NCBI RefSeq assembly: GCF_902459465.1
Contig: NC_047075.1
Coordinates: forward strand, 12,393,119-12,457,118
DNA from: Asterias rubens
Lineage: Eukaryota > Echinodermata > Asteroidea > Forcipulatida > Asteriidae
Reading direction: 5' to 3'
Length of the DNA: 64,000 bases
Shown piece after piece: positions 35,401-47,049 of this stretch; the stretch's first letter is position 1, and each line of letters opens with the position of its first letter. The notes below the pieces were generated by a model. It searched no databases. It was given only the letters and a program-made list of their open reading frames with translations, and was not told the DNA's origin. The translations under genes and the position numbers were made by a program.

Positions 35401-36600
35401 GTGGGCGCATGGGCTCTTAAACCAAGTAGTGGGGGTACGTGACACTGTTTTACTTGGGATCGGGGTATGTCCCTATTTTTCACTGATGCTGACAATTTGG
35501 AAACAAAATGACCTCTTCTTCATAAAAAGGGAACACAAAAATCAAAGCAAATAAAAAGTACCCTTAAATTTACCAAAATTTCACTAGTTTTAAGAGTATT
35601 TGAGGCAGTGCATAGTTACACACAGCTACTTTTAATGTAGGATAGCTATATGCCCATGTGTAACAGCTTTGCAATTAAATTAATTTATGTTTACAACTCA
35701 AACAGATAATGAGATAGACAGACATGCAGGCAATGAAGGTGCTGACCGAGGCAGATAATTTGCAACTTATTCCCGAAACCATCCATCGACACTCAACGGG
35801 TAAGTGATGAATTTCTCTGAAAACAATCAGCCTTGCTTTGGTCTTCTTTTTGTCACTGTTATCTGAATTTGTTTATTTAATTGACTCCAGTATGTTTTGA
35901 AAATCTGATTTCATGAATCATTTGTTTTCAGAAATAATGCATTCTTACAAACCCAACACAAAATAATAGTAACACACATGTCTCTTGTATAATACTGTTA
36001 CTCTTCTCAGTATACAGATCTTTCCTGGTGTTCGTGCGTGGATGTCTTCAGATTGTGCCGTCACCTTGTAAACCATAACAAGGCGCTTTAAACAGTTCTC
36101 ATAACTCAACCAAAAAATAACTCTGTATATCTTCTTGTAAAAAAAAATTATAATGATCACTTTACTTGACATTTTAATGTTATATTAGGCGTAATATGTT
36201 AAGAACTGAGTATTAGGACATTAACAAGTTTTATTTATTATTCTTTTTATGCCACAGGATATCATAATATGCCACACTACCTGAAGAATAGACACAAAGC
36301 TTCATCACCAGCCCTTTGTGCTATCATTAGGCAGCGCTGATGTGGAGTCAAGAAATGCTTTTCCACAACCATCAGTCATGAAAGCAGATGTGTTCTACAA
36401 GGCACACTATGTGTGTTCAGCCAGCAAGGTGTGCAATCGAGAGAAACAGCCACACTGAGCATGCTGTAAGTCACTGCAGTAATGCTGAACCTATCTAAAA
36501 GTATACAAGTCATAATTATTGTAGTCGGTGTGTGAGAGAATCAGTTTATATATATTTTTTTTTTCTTTGGGGGGGGGGGGTGGTATGTGTACAAGTAAGC
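32500..36600. other. Non-coding stretch with repeat debris
   Basis: No gene is recognised. About 32870-33360 and 34200-34480 are rich in GGTTAA/TTAACC and AACCAAC words at irregular spacing. 35190-35450 repeats the phrase 'gggtacatgt.c' and 'atctt..aa.ag.ttgggtacatg' every 55-65 bases. A G run lies at about 36569. The rest is AT-rich unique-looking sequence. Confidence 0.4.
34690..34808 (+). mobile_element. 3' tail of a LINE/SINE with (TTAAG)n end
   Basis: 'tgtacagcgctttgaaaca' and 'agcgctttataaatgca' followed by TTAAG repeats to 34808 are the usual ending of CR1/L2-type elements, whose 3' ends finish in short tandem repeats. No coding part is preserved upstream. Confidence 0.6.
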
Positions 36601-36619
36601 AGCCTTTAAAGGTTTCATT

Positions 36620-36935
36620 AGTAAACATAATACAATTTAAAAGTGTAAGTCTCTATTACATCTGACTGGTCTAGCTTGTCATTCAAGTGTCAAAAAACTG
36701 ACAACTCTTTTTTGTATTTTGCTTAGAAAGTACTTTACAAAATAACTCTCTTTGGTTTGAAAGTCACTGCAGCAATATCTGCTATAAACCCATTTCAAAT
36801 TATATAAGATTCTTAACTTTGGTATGAAACAATGTTATGAGTAAACATTACATTTTGAAAGTGTACATCCCAGTTACATCCGACCTGTCGGAGTTGTCAT
36901 TCAAGTGTCGTCAAATTGATAGTTCTTTGTTGTAT
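36620..36935. repeat. Tandem duplication, unit about 215-220 bp
   Basis: 'agtaaacat.ata' ... 'gaaagtgta..tc..agttacatc.gac..gtc' ... 'TTGTCATTCAAGTGTC' occurs twice. The sequence is non-coding. Confidence 0.6.
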
Positions 36936-37598
36936 TTGTAAAAAAGTCAAAATCAATATTTTCAAATTTTGTGTCAAATTTAATCACATTTGATAGACCT
37001 ATCCATAAAATGTATTTTTAACTTTATGTTGATACTACAAACCTATGTAATTAACAGATAAACTTTGACCTTGTACACAAATGTATAGCAAAACGAAGTG
37101 TAAAAGTGTGATTATTTTGAAAAAGGTACATTTTGAGTTTGTCAATTGTTTTTGCACTCCCCATCCTCACTGGTGCATATATTGGTTTCAAACAACTTTT
37201 TTTGGAAAGGTAAATATACCCAGGCAGTTTTTGAGACAAAAAAATAGTTAAAAAACCACCTTCGTGTGGGGTTTTAACGGCTCATTTTAAGGTCAAAATT
37301 TCAAATAAGAATTGTATTTTTGAATTTTTCACAAAATTGATAGATCTATCCATAAACTGTATTTTTAAGTTAATGGATGCCAGCCATTAACAAACTTTGC
37401 CGTGGTTTTTTTTTCTAGAGCACTTTTTTAAAGTTTGGCTGGTCTACTAATAGAACTTTTGTCAAGATTAAGCTTTTGTCACTATAAAATATGTGTTTTG
37501 ATGAGTAGAATATAAATAAGCAGTTCACTATGGTTCTAAAAATTTCCTTTCCATTTTATTAACAAATTTAAAAGTAGGCCCGACCCGAGAGGGCGCTG

Positions 37599-37801
37599 TT
37601 TGTGACGTCAATCGAGGCGCGATATTTGAAGCACGGTGGCTCAAAGTGTTTGCTGCAGAGCGCTGGAAAAGACGCAGAAAAAATGCAAGAAATAAACCTT
37701 TTTTCGAAACGTACAAACTCACGACTAGGACTTGCATGTACTTGCACGACGTGTGTCCAATGTTCGATCTAGGCAAAGTCTGCCTCGATTGACGTCACAA
37801 A
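37599..37801. repeat. Perfect 20-bp inverted repeat containing TGACGTCA, 163 bp apart
   Basis: 37599-37618 (TTTGTGACGTCAATCGAGGC) is exactly complementary to 37782-37801. Each arm holds TGACGTCA, a consensus cAMP-response element. The interior has no gene. It may be a MITE, with the arms as TIRs, or an old promoter-like segment. A duplication outside the arms is not evident. Confidence 0.7.
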
Positions 37802-38302
37802 AGGTTTTTTTTTTAAACATATATATCGTTCCAAACAATAACTCAAAAAGACATTTTATTGTTCATTACCATAATTGCTCTAATGTTTGAAGAAAATAAA
37901 ATTATTCTTCCAGGTGACTTTAACATTTTTTAAGTTTTAGGAAATGGCTCAAGAACTTGGTAAACTCAATTACTTGTCATGATACTTTAGCTTCCTTGAT
38001 TAGGGTTTTAATATGGATGCCTAAAACCTACACACACATACAATGTCAGAGATGCCAACCTCTGTCTCCAAAAAATAGTACTCCAAAGAACAAAAAATAG
38101 TATTTTCAAGACAAAAATAGTATTTTTTGAAAACGGCAATTACATAAAAAAAAGAAAAAGACTTACGCCAATATCAACGCCAAAAATCCATCCCGCACAA
38201 AACTTTCATCTGATTGAGGTCACGTTCAAGTTAAAAAAAAGCCCTACATTATACAGTCTTTTAATTACATTGTTCATATCTGGTGCAACAAAAGTTTGTT
38301 GT

Positions 38303-41061
38303 CTATTGCCTATTGTAGGTTCTGGCTGCCTGCTTGCATTTTACCAAAAGTTGGTCGTCCAGGGTCATTTTATGACAAACTACTTTTTTTGCTTGGCTGT
38401 ACATTTTTTGAGTAAGAAAGTCGGAGAGAGTCTGTGTGGATAAGTTGGGTCTGAAGTCTGTTGCATTTTTTCTCACAAGGCTGAAAAGACGTTCATCCTC
38501 GGCATTGCTGTGTGCAAGAGACAGGATCATTACCATGATCTTGGAGAGGTACAAGTATTTCTCCTTGCCAGTTGTTTTGTCTTTGATACCAGATATCTCC
38601 ATCCACACTGTATCAACTCTTTGGTCTAGCACTAGAGATTCAAGTGGATCTACCTGAAACTGACCAAACTCTTCTTCCAGTGCATCCATCTTGTCTTCCA
38701 TATAGTGAAACCTCTTCACAAAGTAGGCTACTGAGCTAAACTTCGTGGACAATCTCCTACTTGGATCTGCCATACATGCATTAAGAAGGACTTCATCCTT
38801 CAAGGGAAATGTCTGAATCACATAATTGCAGACGGTCACATAATAATTTCTCACGGAAGTGAAGAATTCTGCCACTTCTATTGAAGAAAGTTGTCCTGAT
38901 GCCAGAAACTCCCTCACTGACTGTCCAAGAATTAGTTCATCATCTAATTTCTGGTTATCAACAACTTTGTATTCACATTGCTCAAGACTAATGGCACTTG
39001 CTAGTACACAAGGCTTCACAAAGCGAACCATGACATCTCGTAGAAAGTTTTGCAATTTCTCATGCACAAGATGTATTTTAGGGGCCTCCTCTTGCAATTC
39101 TACATTAAGTCTATTGAACATCGAAATAGTGTCCAGGAGAAAGATGCAGTACATTTTGTACTTGTTATTCAGTTTGGCATATATCTCACCAGCTTTGCTT
39201 ATAGTTTGCACTGCTTCCTTATTACTTTTATTACTGCAAGTAGTTTTGGCTGAGCTACATGTATGTGTCGCTGAAGTTGATGATTTCTTTATTGAGCTGC
39301 TTGCAGTATTGCTGGTCAGACTTCTGGAAGTAGTTTTGGCTGAGCTATGTGTCGCTGAAATTGCGGATTTCTTCATTGAGCTGCTTGCAGTATTGCTGGT
39401 CAGACTTCTGGAAGTAGTTTTGGCTGAGCTATGTGTCACTGAAGTTGAGGATTTCTTCATTGAGCTGCTTGAAGTATTGCTGGTCAGACTTCTGGAAGTA
39501 GTTTTGGCTGAGCTATGTGTCGCTGAAATTGAGGATTTCTTAATTGAGCTGCTTGTAGTATTGCTGGTCAGACTTCTGGAAGGATTTTTGGCTGAGCTAT
39601 GTGTCACTGAAGTTGAGGATTTCTTAATTGAGCTGCTTGTAGTATTGCTGGTCAGACTTCTGGAAGGATTTTTGGCTGAGCTTTTGGTCACTTTCAGTCT
39701 CTTTGCCTGACTAGGGCCACATGACTCACTACCTTTCCTTTTCTTTGTTCCTAATTCTGCTTCCCCCTTGAAGTACACTTGCAATGGAACCCACTGCTCC
39801 AATAATCTGCCCAGTGCCCTCTCCATTGATAACCACCTTGTGCATATGTGTTTCAGAATGGTGTGTGTTTCTTCACTGCACATGATTTGAATCTGTTTGA
39901 ATTCCTTATGACGCTTACTCGATTTCTCAAGGTAGTAGTATATTGGGATCAGCAGATCTTCAGGAGAAAAGGTAAGCTGCTTTGCTCCTTTCTCAGCAGC
40001 TAGGTGCAGCCGATGGCAGAGGCATCCCATGATGTATGCATTTGGATTGGCTTTTCTGATGAAAGCAGCTGTACCACTAATAGAACCCGTCATTACAGCA
40101 GCGTTGTCTGCCGAGAAGCACAACACCTTGTTCCATGAGATGTTATTTTCCTTGAGAACTTTGTCAAGCATGAGGAATATATTTTTGCCAGTGGATCTTT
40201 CTTTAGATGTTGCTATCTCTAGAAGAACGCTAACAACACGCTGTACTTCATTGTCAAAATATCGAACGATAACTGGATAAAGCTGCTCATCGGCACCCCT
40301 ATCACTGCTCCCATCAGTAGAAATAGAGAAAGGAATTTCTCTGATCTTCTTGACAATATTTGCTGTTGAAAAAGAAAACGAGCATCAAAAAACCTGAAAT
40401 TCATAAGTCAGCAAATCAACAAGTTGTTCCTAAAAATGAGTCTGCAATAATTTTATTAAGTAAATGTTTATGACTGGTTTTAAGTGCCTACTCAATTTAT
40501 TGAGCATTAAGGTTTTTTTCCTTTGATTTAGAGCTTAAATACATTCAGACATTTAAACAAAATAAATAAATAAATAAGATATAACTTAAGGTTATCTAAA
40601 TAGCTTTTAAAACAATACAACATACCTTTCGCCTCTTGGCCAAGAGTTCGGGCGATAGCAGAAGTTTTGGTGCGCCAAGAAGCAAACTTTGAGGCAATGT
40701 TACTGTCGGGAAACATTACTTTGACCAGATCAGTCAGATGATCCGCAGCTGCAAATGCGATGTTATGTTCGATGAAGAAGTTGGTCATCAAAGTTTCTGC
40801 TCGTGTAACAGAGTAATCTGTACGCTGCCTCATTATTGAGGTGATATTAGCGGTGGACCGGACAGCCTCGGCAGCTTCCCGGTGTTTCTTTCTGCTGATG
40901 TGCAGGACAATATCGGTTGCTCCACCATGTGCTATGGATATGTCACAAGAGCAAATCTGGCATCTTGCCGTAAAAGTATCCTTAATTGAAGGTAAAATAA
41001 ATGGCCACTTCACAGAGTATTCCTTCTTAAAAGACTGTTTCCTGATCTTGGAAGATGCCAT
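38303..41061 (-). CDS. hAT transposase, two exons, intact reading frame
   Basis: Exon 1 is the complement of 40626-41061 and exon 2 the complement of 38303-40362. The donor is GTATG and the acceptor is CAACAG. Lengths 436 and 2,060 sum to 832 codons including the stop. The N-terminus (ATG at 41061) holds a BED-like finger (C-x2-C of 'CQICSC' and H-x4-H of 'HISRKKH'). The catalytic core shows 'FSISTDGSSD' (first Asp), 'CFSADNAAVMTG' (second Asp), 'CLCHRLHLAAEKG', and near the C-terminus 'LSLAHSNAEDERLFSLV' with the catalytic Glu inside the hATC dimerisation region. It would cut and paste the surrounding element in the nucleus. Oddity: a Ser/Thr/Lys-rich array of five to six 28-residue repeats sits in the insertion region. 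Activity is inferred only from intactness. Confidence 0.88.
39235..39700 (-). repeat. 84-bp in-frame tandem repeat inside the hAT transposase
   Basis: Units begin near 39246 (the first is 6 bases longer), 39336, 39420, 39504, 39588 and 39672, so the period is 84 bases or 28 residues. The protein unit is of the form 'SSAKTTSRSLTSNT' plus 'SSSxKKSSTSVTH'. Neighbouring units differ by only a few bases, so the expansion is recent or homogenised. Confidence 0.85.
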
Positions 41062-41788
41062 TGCGAATCGATAGGCCTATTCTTAAAAAAAACTCATTAA
41101 GATCCTGCCCACGCTAAACTCTCACTCGTGCAAACATCGAGCTAGACACGCCGTAACAAACACACACTACACAGGGAATGGTCTTTGTCTGGCGATTCAC
41201 TTTTTCATTGTACTTAACCGTGACAAGACTGGGTACGCGATAGTCAAATGTATAACTGGTATCATGTTATCTCAACCTTAATGATGCAATCAGCGTGTCT
41301 GGAAACCACCCTTGGCAAGTAGACTTGACTCAAGTCCTAATCAAGTCCTGTGCAAAGCCCTTTTTCCATTGCCTAACGCTGCATCCACCAACCAACATTG
41401 GACAGTGACCTCGCAGGACTTGAATCAAGTCTACTTGGCAAATACTGCACACAGCATGAAGCACGGACGCATGTGTGTATTATTCGTTGTTATAGTTTCA
41501 TGGCTGGACTTTCGGCTCCAGTTAGTCAAAATAAACGACAAGCACTCAAATTTGAAGGTTGAATAATTCGTTTTTATTTCCTGAATAACGGTAAATAGAA
41601 TATTTTACATTTTGTGGATGAAAAGGCAAGTTTTATTCAGATAGTTTGGTTGTCAAAAAAAGAGGGAAAAACGTTAGTATTAATTTTCAAAATATCGTAT
41701 TTCACCATGGGTGGTCGTATTATCGTATTTTACTATTTTTATCGTACAAAATACGACAAAATCGTACTACTTGGCATCTCTGCAATGT

Positions 41789-42536
41789 ACAGACCAACAG
41801 ATTTATTTTTTGTTTGGGGGAATTTTTGGAGTGCCTAAAATAGCCTAATGCCCATTTTGAACTATTACATACATTTTGTTCAATAACAGATTAGACACAT
41901 TTAAAAAATATCTTTCTGAATCATGTTTGGGTCCTATTTAATACCGAGGGATGTTTGTTGAATGACAAAAGATGGATAGTCATTAACAATTCCAGAGAAG
42001 GTGTCTCTTCAAAGAATGAAAATCCTCATGGAGAGAGGCAAGAGGGGTAGAGGTGTTCCGATTCTAATTCCAGAGAGCATAAAAACAAGTATGGAAAAAT
42101 TAGCTTGAGCAACTCGCTAACCATATGGGGCACATTATAGCCACTTATTGAGAATATTACAGGCTTCCAGATGAAACAGTGCTCCTGGCGAAAATTAGCA
42201 AAAGACAATACAACAAGTGGAGTCAGGATCAAGTGAGATTTCTTGAACAACAGAAAGAAGTGAAAATCTTGCTGAAGTCAAAAAGATGTGCTAACGAATC
42301 TTTGTGTTTGTTGGTAATAAAACAAAGTAAGGTACTACTTGATGACAAATTGAGGAAAGATGTGAAGAACAAAAATTCACATAAATAACAAGTCTTTGGC
42401 TTAACTCCGAACGCATGAAAAGTAACACAATGGTTATGTATGAGAACTGCATTAGAATGTAGTTCTGACTGTGTACTGCAGATGAAGTCACAACATGATA
42501 TTGTAGCGTGAAATAAATTGGGTTCTTGTTTAAACC
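41789..42536. other. No gene recognised
   Basis: AT-rich sequence with short frames on both strands and no conserved motif. It lies between the hAT element and the Gypsy LTR. Confidence 0.4.
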
Positions 42537-42923
42537 TGTCACAAAACGCCAACAGGAAAACATAACGACAATCAGATATTCATAACTCACAACTTTTATT
42601 CAACTTCTCAAAAACACGTCCACTAGGGACAACATCAGCTTCAGAACAACTCGGCAATAATCAATACACACTAGAAAAGGGCGCCAAACAACCAACCGCA
42701 TCCGGTCAGCGCACCTGGATATCTCTAATCCTTTACACAATATTATACAATTGTTATACAACCGTCATTGCAAGTCATTATTGTCCAATCACAGCACAGT
42801 TCACACGAAGTTCAGCCCAACTACGGTGGGAGCACTGCCCTTCCTGACCCGGCGGGGCACTCCAGCGCACCCGGCGGGCCCTTTCGACCATATCACATTA
42901 TACACAAGTTTGTGTTCGTTACA
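42537..42923 (-). mobile_element. 3' LTR of Gypsy element 1
   Basis: Read on the minus strand, the segment starts TGTAACGAACAC and ends TTTTGTGACA, the TGT...ACA ends of LTRs. It contains AATAAA near its 3' part. A polypurine-like TTTTAGGAGGGA lies immediately upstream (complement of about 42928-42940). No matching 5' LTR is present upstream of 46780, so the element is truncated. Confidence 0.65.
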
Positions 42924-43230
42924 TTGATCCCTCCTAAAATTGAACTTTTTTCCTGGATAGTTGGAAGATTTAAATTTTAACTATTATTTTAACGAGCGGT
43001 GTCCACATGGAATGTTGATTAACGTCGATCCTGGTCCCACATAGCTAACTATGGTAACTCAGATGAAGCGAAAATCAAACAAACCGTGTCGACCCCCAAC
43101 TCAAACTCTAAGGTTCAGTTCCCCCCTTCAACGGGCTCCTCTTGTTGATCCTGCCACCGGTGGAAATCCGGCGCATTGGAGAACCCTGCGGCGGTGCAGA
43201 ACTGTTGACCAAGTCGAAATTAGCATTGTC

Positions 43231-43416
43231 TTAAGGGCGGACTCTAGCTTGAGTGGGCCTTTGTTGATGTGCCCATTCATGGCGCACAAGATATTCCTTT
43301 CGGCGATATGTTTCAACGCAAGTCGAGCAGGTGTATCGCCGCCCTTCATGGACCACCTTCTCATGCCGACGCCTTCCATGTTTGTGGGCGTACTTCTTTC
43401 TAACAATTACTAACAA
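43231..43416 (-). pseudogene. C2H2 zinc-finger segment 3' of Gypsy 1 pol
   Basis: The minus strand reads 'YTCSTCVETYRRKEYLVRHEWAH', here split as 'YTCSTC', 'VETYRRKEYL' and 'VRHEWAH': a C-x2-C-x12-H-x3-H finger in a basic context, ending about 310 bases before the LTR. It may be the C-terminal tail of the Gypsy polyprotein in another frame, or a short third ORF. The second Gypsy in the window has a similar finger in a similar place (57105-57329). Confidence 0.55.
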
Positions 43417-43519
43417 TCCTTCTACGGGTCATCGCGGATTCCTAACGATGCGTCCACGTCGGGTACGCTGAGGTTCAGTTGGACTGTGTGCACCATTAGG
43501 GCTGCGTGTGGCCGCATTT

Positions 43520-43690
43520 GGACTTTCGGCGGGGCTTCCAGCGGGGCTTCAAGCGGGTCTTACGGCGGGGCTTCCAGCGGGGCCTCCAGCGGGGCTTCCA
43601 GTGGATCTTCCAGCAGGTATTCCGGCGGGTCTTCCAGCAGGGCTTCAAGCGGAGCTTCCAGCGGGGCTTCCGGCGGGTCTTCCAGCATCA
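43520..43690. repeat. GC-rich 15-bp minisatellite in Gypsy 1 (GCGGGGCTTCCA)
   Basis: About eleven units of GCGGGGCTTCCAGCG-type sequence. On the minus strand it encodes PLEA/PPEA repeats between the integrase tail and the zinc finger. The base composition is strikingly GC-rich compared with the AT-rich surroundings. Confidence 0.75.
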
Positions 43691-46600
43691 AGGAGGTCAT
43701 TAGCACGGACGGGGCTCCAAACCTGCTCACGGTTATCCAGACGGCTTTGGTTGCCAACGCCGGCGGGGCTGCTGTTTCGATTGGGCGTTAAAACCCACAT
43801 AACAACGAGTGGTTTGGCACGAGGACTCTTCTGGATCCTGTACACAACATCAGACAGCTTATCCATGACAACAAATGGCCAAGTCCATGTTAGGGTGAAC
43901 TTGTGGCTCCATCCTTTCACCCGGCGTTTTTGTGTAACCACACCACTGAACCAACATCGTACAGTACTTGCTTCACATTCCGGTCATAATGTCGTTTCTG
44001 CGCTAGCATCTGCCTACCAGTTATTTCCCTTGCCACTTCGTGAGCCATGTGGAGTTTGTTTTGCAATGTCATTACATATCGATTGGTCGGCACTGGTGCT
44101 TGGGGTGTTCTTGACCCGACTAGCAAGTCAATGGGCATAGTTATTTCCCGGCCCAGAATCATTGTGTTTGGTGTTTCTTTCATGGACTCGTGCTCGGCTG
44201 ATCGATAGGCCATGGTTAGAAGAGCAAGGTGCTGGTCCCAATACAGTTGAGACTTACCAACCCAGAGGCTCAGCATTGCTTCCGATTGTCCGGTTGAATC
44301 TCTCGATCATGCCATCTGACCGTGGGTGATAAGGTGTCGTACGTGTCTTGCTTATGCCCAGCAGTAAGCACATTTTTTGAAAGACTTCCGATTCAAAGTC
44401 CCTTCCTTGATCAGAGTGAAGCTCCAGTGGCACTCCGAACCTCGCCACAAATTCTTCAACAAGTTTGGTATCCACTGTAGGGGCCTTCTGGTCTGGAATT
44501 GCGTAGCACTCAGTCCACTTAGTAAAGTAGTCCCCTACCACCATTATGTATTTATTTCCGCGGTCTGTCATTGGAAGGGGTTCCATGATGTATATGGCAA
44601 CTCTCTCAAGTGGAGCTCCAACTTGAAAGCTAACTGTTTCTGCACGTTTCGTTCGACCTTGTTGTTTCCGCCTTTGACATTGCTGGCAATCCCGTACCCA
44701 TCGTTGTGAATACTGGCGCATTGCTGGACAATAAAATTGGCTGCGGCACAACTTCGAAATCGTCTTGGCAATTCCCAAGTGCCCGGCGGTCTTGTTGTCA
44801 TGAAATTGTTCCATAATTGCTGGACGCAGATCTGCCGGCAATATTATCTTCAACTGAGCCTGGTCTGTCGGTCGGGGGACTTCCCAGCGGATGCTGACGA
44901 CCAATTGTTCGTAGCGAGACCACCAGAATTTCAGTTCTCTACCTCTGGAAGAGACCTCCCAAGCAGGTCGTCTACTCCCATTTTCTAACCACTTGATCAC
45001 TTCGCACAGATCTTTGTTGTTTCGTTGTGCTTGCACCACGGACCTGTAGCTAATCTCATTCCGACGTTCTGGCGTTGCTTTTGCTCCGACTGCAGTCTGC
45101 ACCGGCGGGGCTGCCTGCACCGGCGGGGCTGCCTGCACCGGCGGGGCTGCCTGCACCGGCGGGGCTGCCTGCACCGGCAGGGCTGGGCTCCAGACACCAG
45201 CAAGGCAATCCGACCCGGCGAGGCTGCCTGCTTTGGCATGGCCACCGACCCCCGTGTGGCTGTATGGGCTGACGATGATTTCTGCATCAGTGGAGACGTT
45301 TGCTCTGTGCTTGCATGGTTAATCTGTCGTATGGTCCCGATTTCAAGCTCAAGACCAGTCGGAATACTATCCTCGGGTCATTATTGTCACACTCAAAAAA
45401 CCTTTCCACGATAGGGCGTCAGCGTTACCGTGTTGGTGGCCCAGCCGATGTTCAATGGTGAAGTCATAAATCCTAGTTGTCCTTGTGGTTCTTTAACTCC
45501 ATGCAGCCACTTCAGCGGTCGGTGGTCAGTCCTGACCCGAAAGTGAGCGCCGTACAAGTAGTGATTTTATTTCTGTATGAAAAATGTCACAACTAGCAGC
45601 TCTTGTCGCGTTACGCAGTAGTTTCTTTCACTTTTGGTGAGTGACCTGCTGCCACAGGCAAGTACACGCTCCTTTCCTCCCTGAACTTGTGATAATACTG
45701 CTCCAATGGCAAAACCGCTTGCGTCTGTATCAAGAATAAATTCAGTTTCTGCACACTGGTAAGCTAAAATCGGAGCTGAAGTCAGACAGCCCTTGAGCAC
45801 CTCAAATGCTTCTTGACACTCGCAGTCCATCTGAAATAAATCGCCTGAGTTAGGATACTAGGCCCAGGAAGCTTTGCACGTCAGTGACCGTCATTGGCTG
45901 AGTCCAGTTTTCTACGGCAGAAACCTTTTTGGGGTCCGTTGCAACTCCTTCCGGCGACACAACATGGCCGAGGAAATCCACCTTCCTTCTAAGCTTACAT
46001 TTTCTATGCTTCAGCTTTAGATTTGCTGCTTGCAGTCTCTCCAGAACCGAGCACAGTCTCTGCTTGTGCTGTTCAAACGATAGGCCAAACACGATCACAT
46101 CATCAAGGTACAATACCGCCACTTGCCACTGAAGGCCCTCCAGCACTCTTTCCATTAGGCGTTCGAACATAAAGGGCGCGTTGCATAGCCCAAAGGGCAT
46201 TGTAACAAACTGATACAGTCCACCACGGCCAGTGCTGAAGGCGGTCTTGTGCCTGTCTGTCTTCAGCTACTTCAACCTGCCAATAGCCGGAGGCAAGATC
46301 CAGTGTTGAGAAAAACTGATCCGGCTAAGGAGTCCAAATTGTCCTCAGTTTGCACCCATCAGTTTGCACCCATCAATCGATATGTTCATTTTGGCTCGAC
46401 CGGATATTCTGAGTTTACTACCATCTACTTGGCGGAATGTACGGTCGGGAGTAGTCAGCTTTGGTTTTAGCCGTTGACTTATCTCATCAAACAATAGGGT
46501 GAAAACAAAACTCTCAGTCGCTCCGGTGTTTATGAGAAAGGCCGAAGTCCTGTCCTGCAGTTTTCCATGAACATACCGGCGGGGCTGCCTGCACCGGTCA

Positions 46601-46779
46601 GACAATACTTCTGATACTGTTTGATAGCAACTTCCATGCTCAAACTGGCAGGCACATTCATTTTCTTTGTTTGGAATATCAATTAGATCTGACATAGCCC
46701 CTCTCTGCACATGGAGTCGCCATTTTCTGTTGTCCATTTTTGATTGAAGTTGAGGCCTACAATGGAGCATGGATTTCAA
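43645..46779 (-). pseudogene. Ty3/Gypsy pol, element 1: protease, RT, RNase H, integrase (decayed)
   Basis: Minus-strand order: protease (46345-46779, with 'LINTGATES' where DTGA is expected, so the catalytic Asp is Asn), a heavily broken RT start near 46200-46340, RT palm with 'LYLDDVIVFG' (45850-46200), RNase H with 'FILDTDASGFAIGAVLSQ' (45567-45830), integrase (44254-45174: HHCC finger 'CQQCQRRK', catalytic 'VGDYFTKW', 'HSDQGRDFES' and 'RSDGMIERFNRT'), then a GPY/F-like tail (43645-44276). Frames change several times. Segments are missing between protease and RT and after 'FLGLVS'. It is a dead LTR retrotransposon that would have made reverse transcriptase and integrase in the cytoplasm and nucleus of germ cells. 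Confidence 0.88.
45098..45190. repeat. 18-bp minisatellite (CACCGGCGGGGCTGCCTG) in Gypsy 1 pol
   Basis: Four to five exact or near-exact units encode 'VQAAPP' repeats on the minus strand just before the integrase. A single copy of the same unit sits near the protease at about 46577-46600. Confidence 0.85.
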
Positions 46780-47049
46780 TTGATGTTGATGATAATTTCT
46801 TTATCTTGGGGTACTTGAAGAATTGTAAGTTTGCATAGGTATGCCTGGAGATCTTGAAGAGATGACTTGTTGAATGTGATTTTGTTTTGTGGTTTCACAT
46901 CAAGGATGAGAGTGCAGTAGCGAATTAGAGCTTTGATGGCAGCTAGATATTTTGACTTGTTGAGAGGTTTGAGTGCATTGGTGATTTCCTGTTCATTTTT
47001 CCAAACTCCATGTTCGACTATAGATGTTCAAACAAAAATTCAAAAATAT
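46780..47049. other. Junction between Gypsy 1 remnant and next fragment
   Basis: No LTR, primer-binding site or gag is recognised here. The Gypsy element ends without its 5' half. Confidence 0.4.

Larger units (their letters stand above)
38047..41782 (-). mobile_element. hAT DNA transposon, 3.7 kb, apparently complete
   Basis: The inverted ends CAGAGATGCCAA lie at 38047-38058 and, as complement, 41771-41782. CAATGT flanks both (38041-38046 and 41783-41788), giving at least 6 bp of target duplication (hAT elements usually make 8). Subterminal zones are rich in short repeated words: AAATAGTATT on the left and TACGATAAAAT-type words on the right. The element carries one two-exon hAT transposase gene on the minus strand with no lesion that I can find. 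Confidence 0.85.

Noticed and set aside
31440..37365. One 5.9-kb transposon with 430-bp TIRs
   Set aside because: The arms match, but the neighbouring GGATGCCAGCCATTAAC phrase lies inside at one end and outside at the other, and no duplication was found. Two opposite copies of one repeat are at least as likely.
38859..39710. 283-codon plus-strand frame rich in Leu/Val/Glu
   Set aside because: It is the antisense of the hAT transposase, kept open by the 84-bp in-frame repeat.
43508..44140. Plus-strand frame over the GC-rich array
   Set aside because: Antisense shadow of the Gypsy 1 pol tail and its 15-bp repeat.
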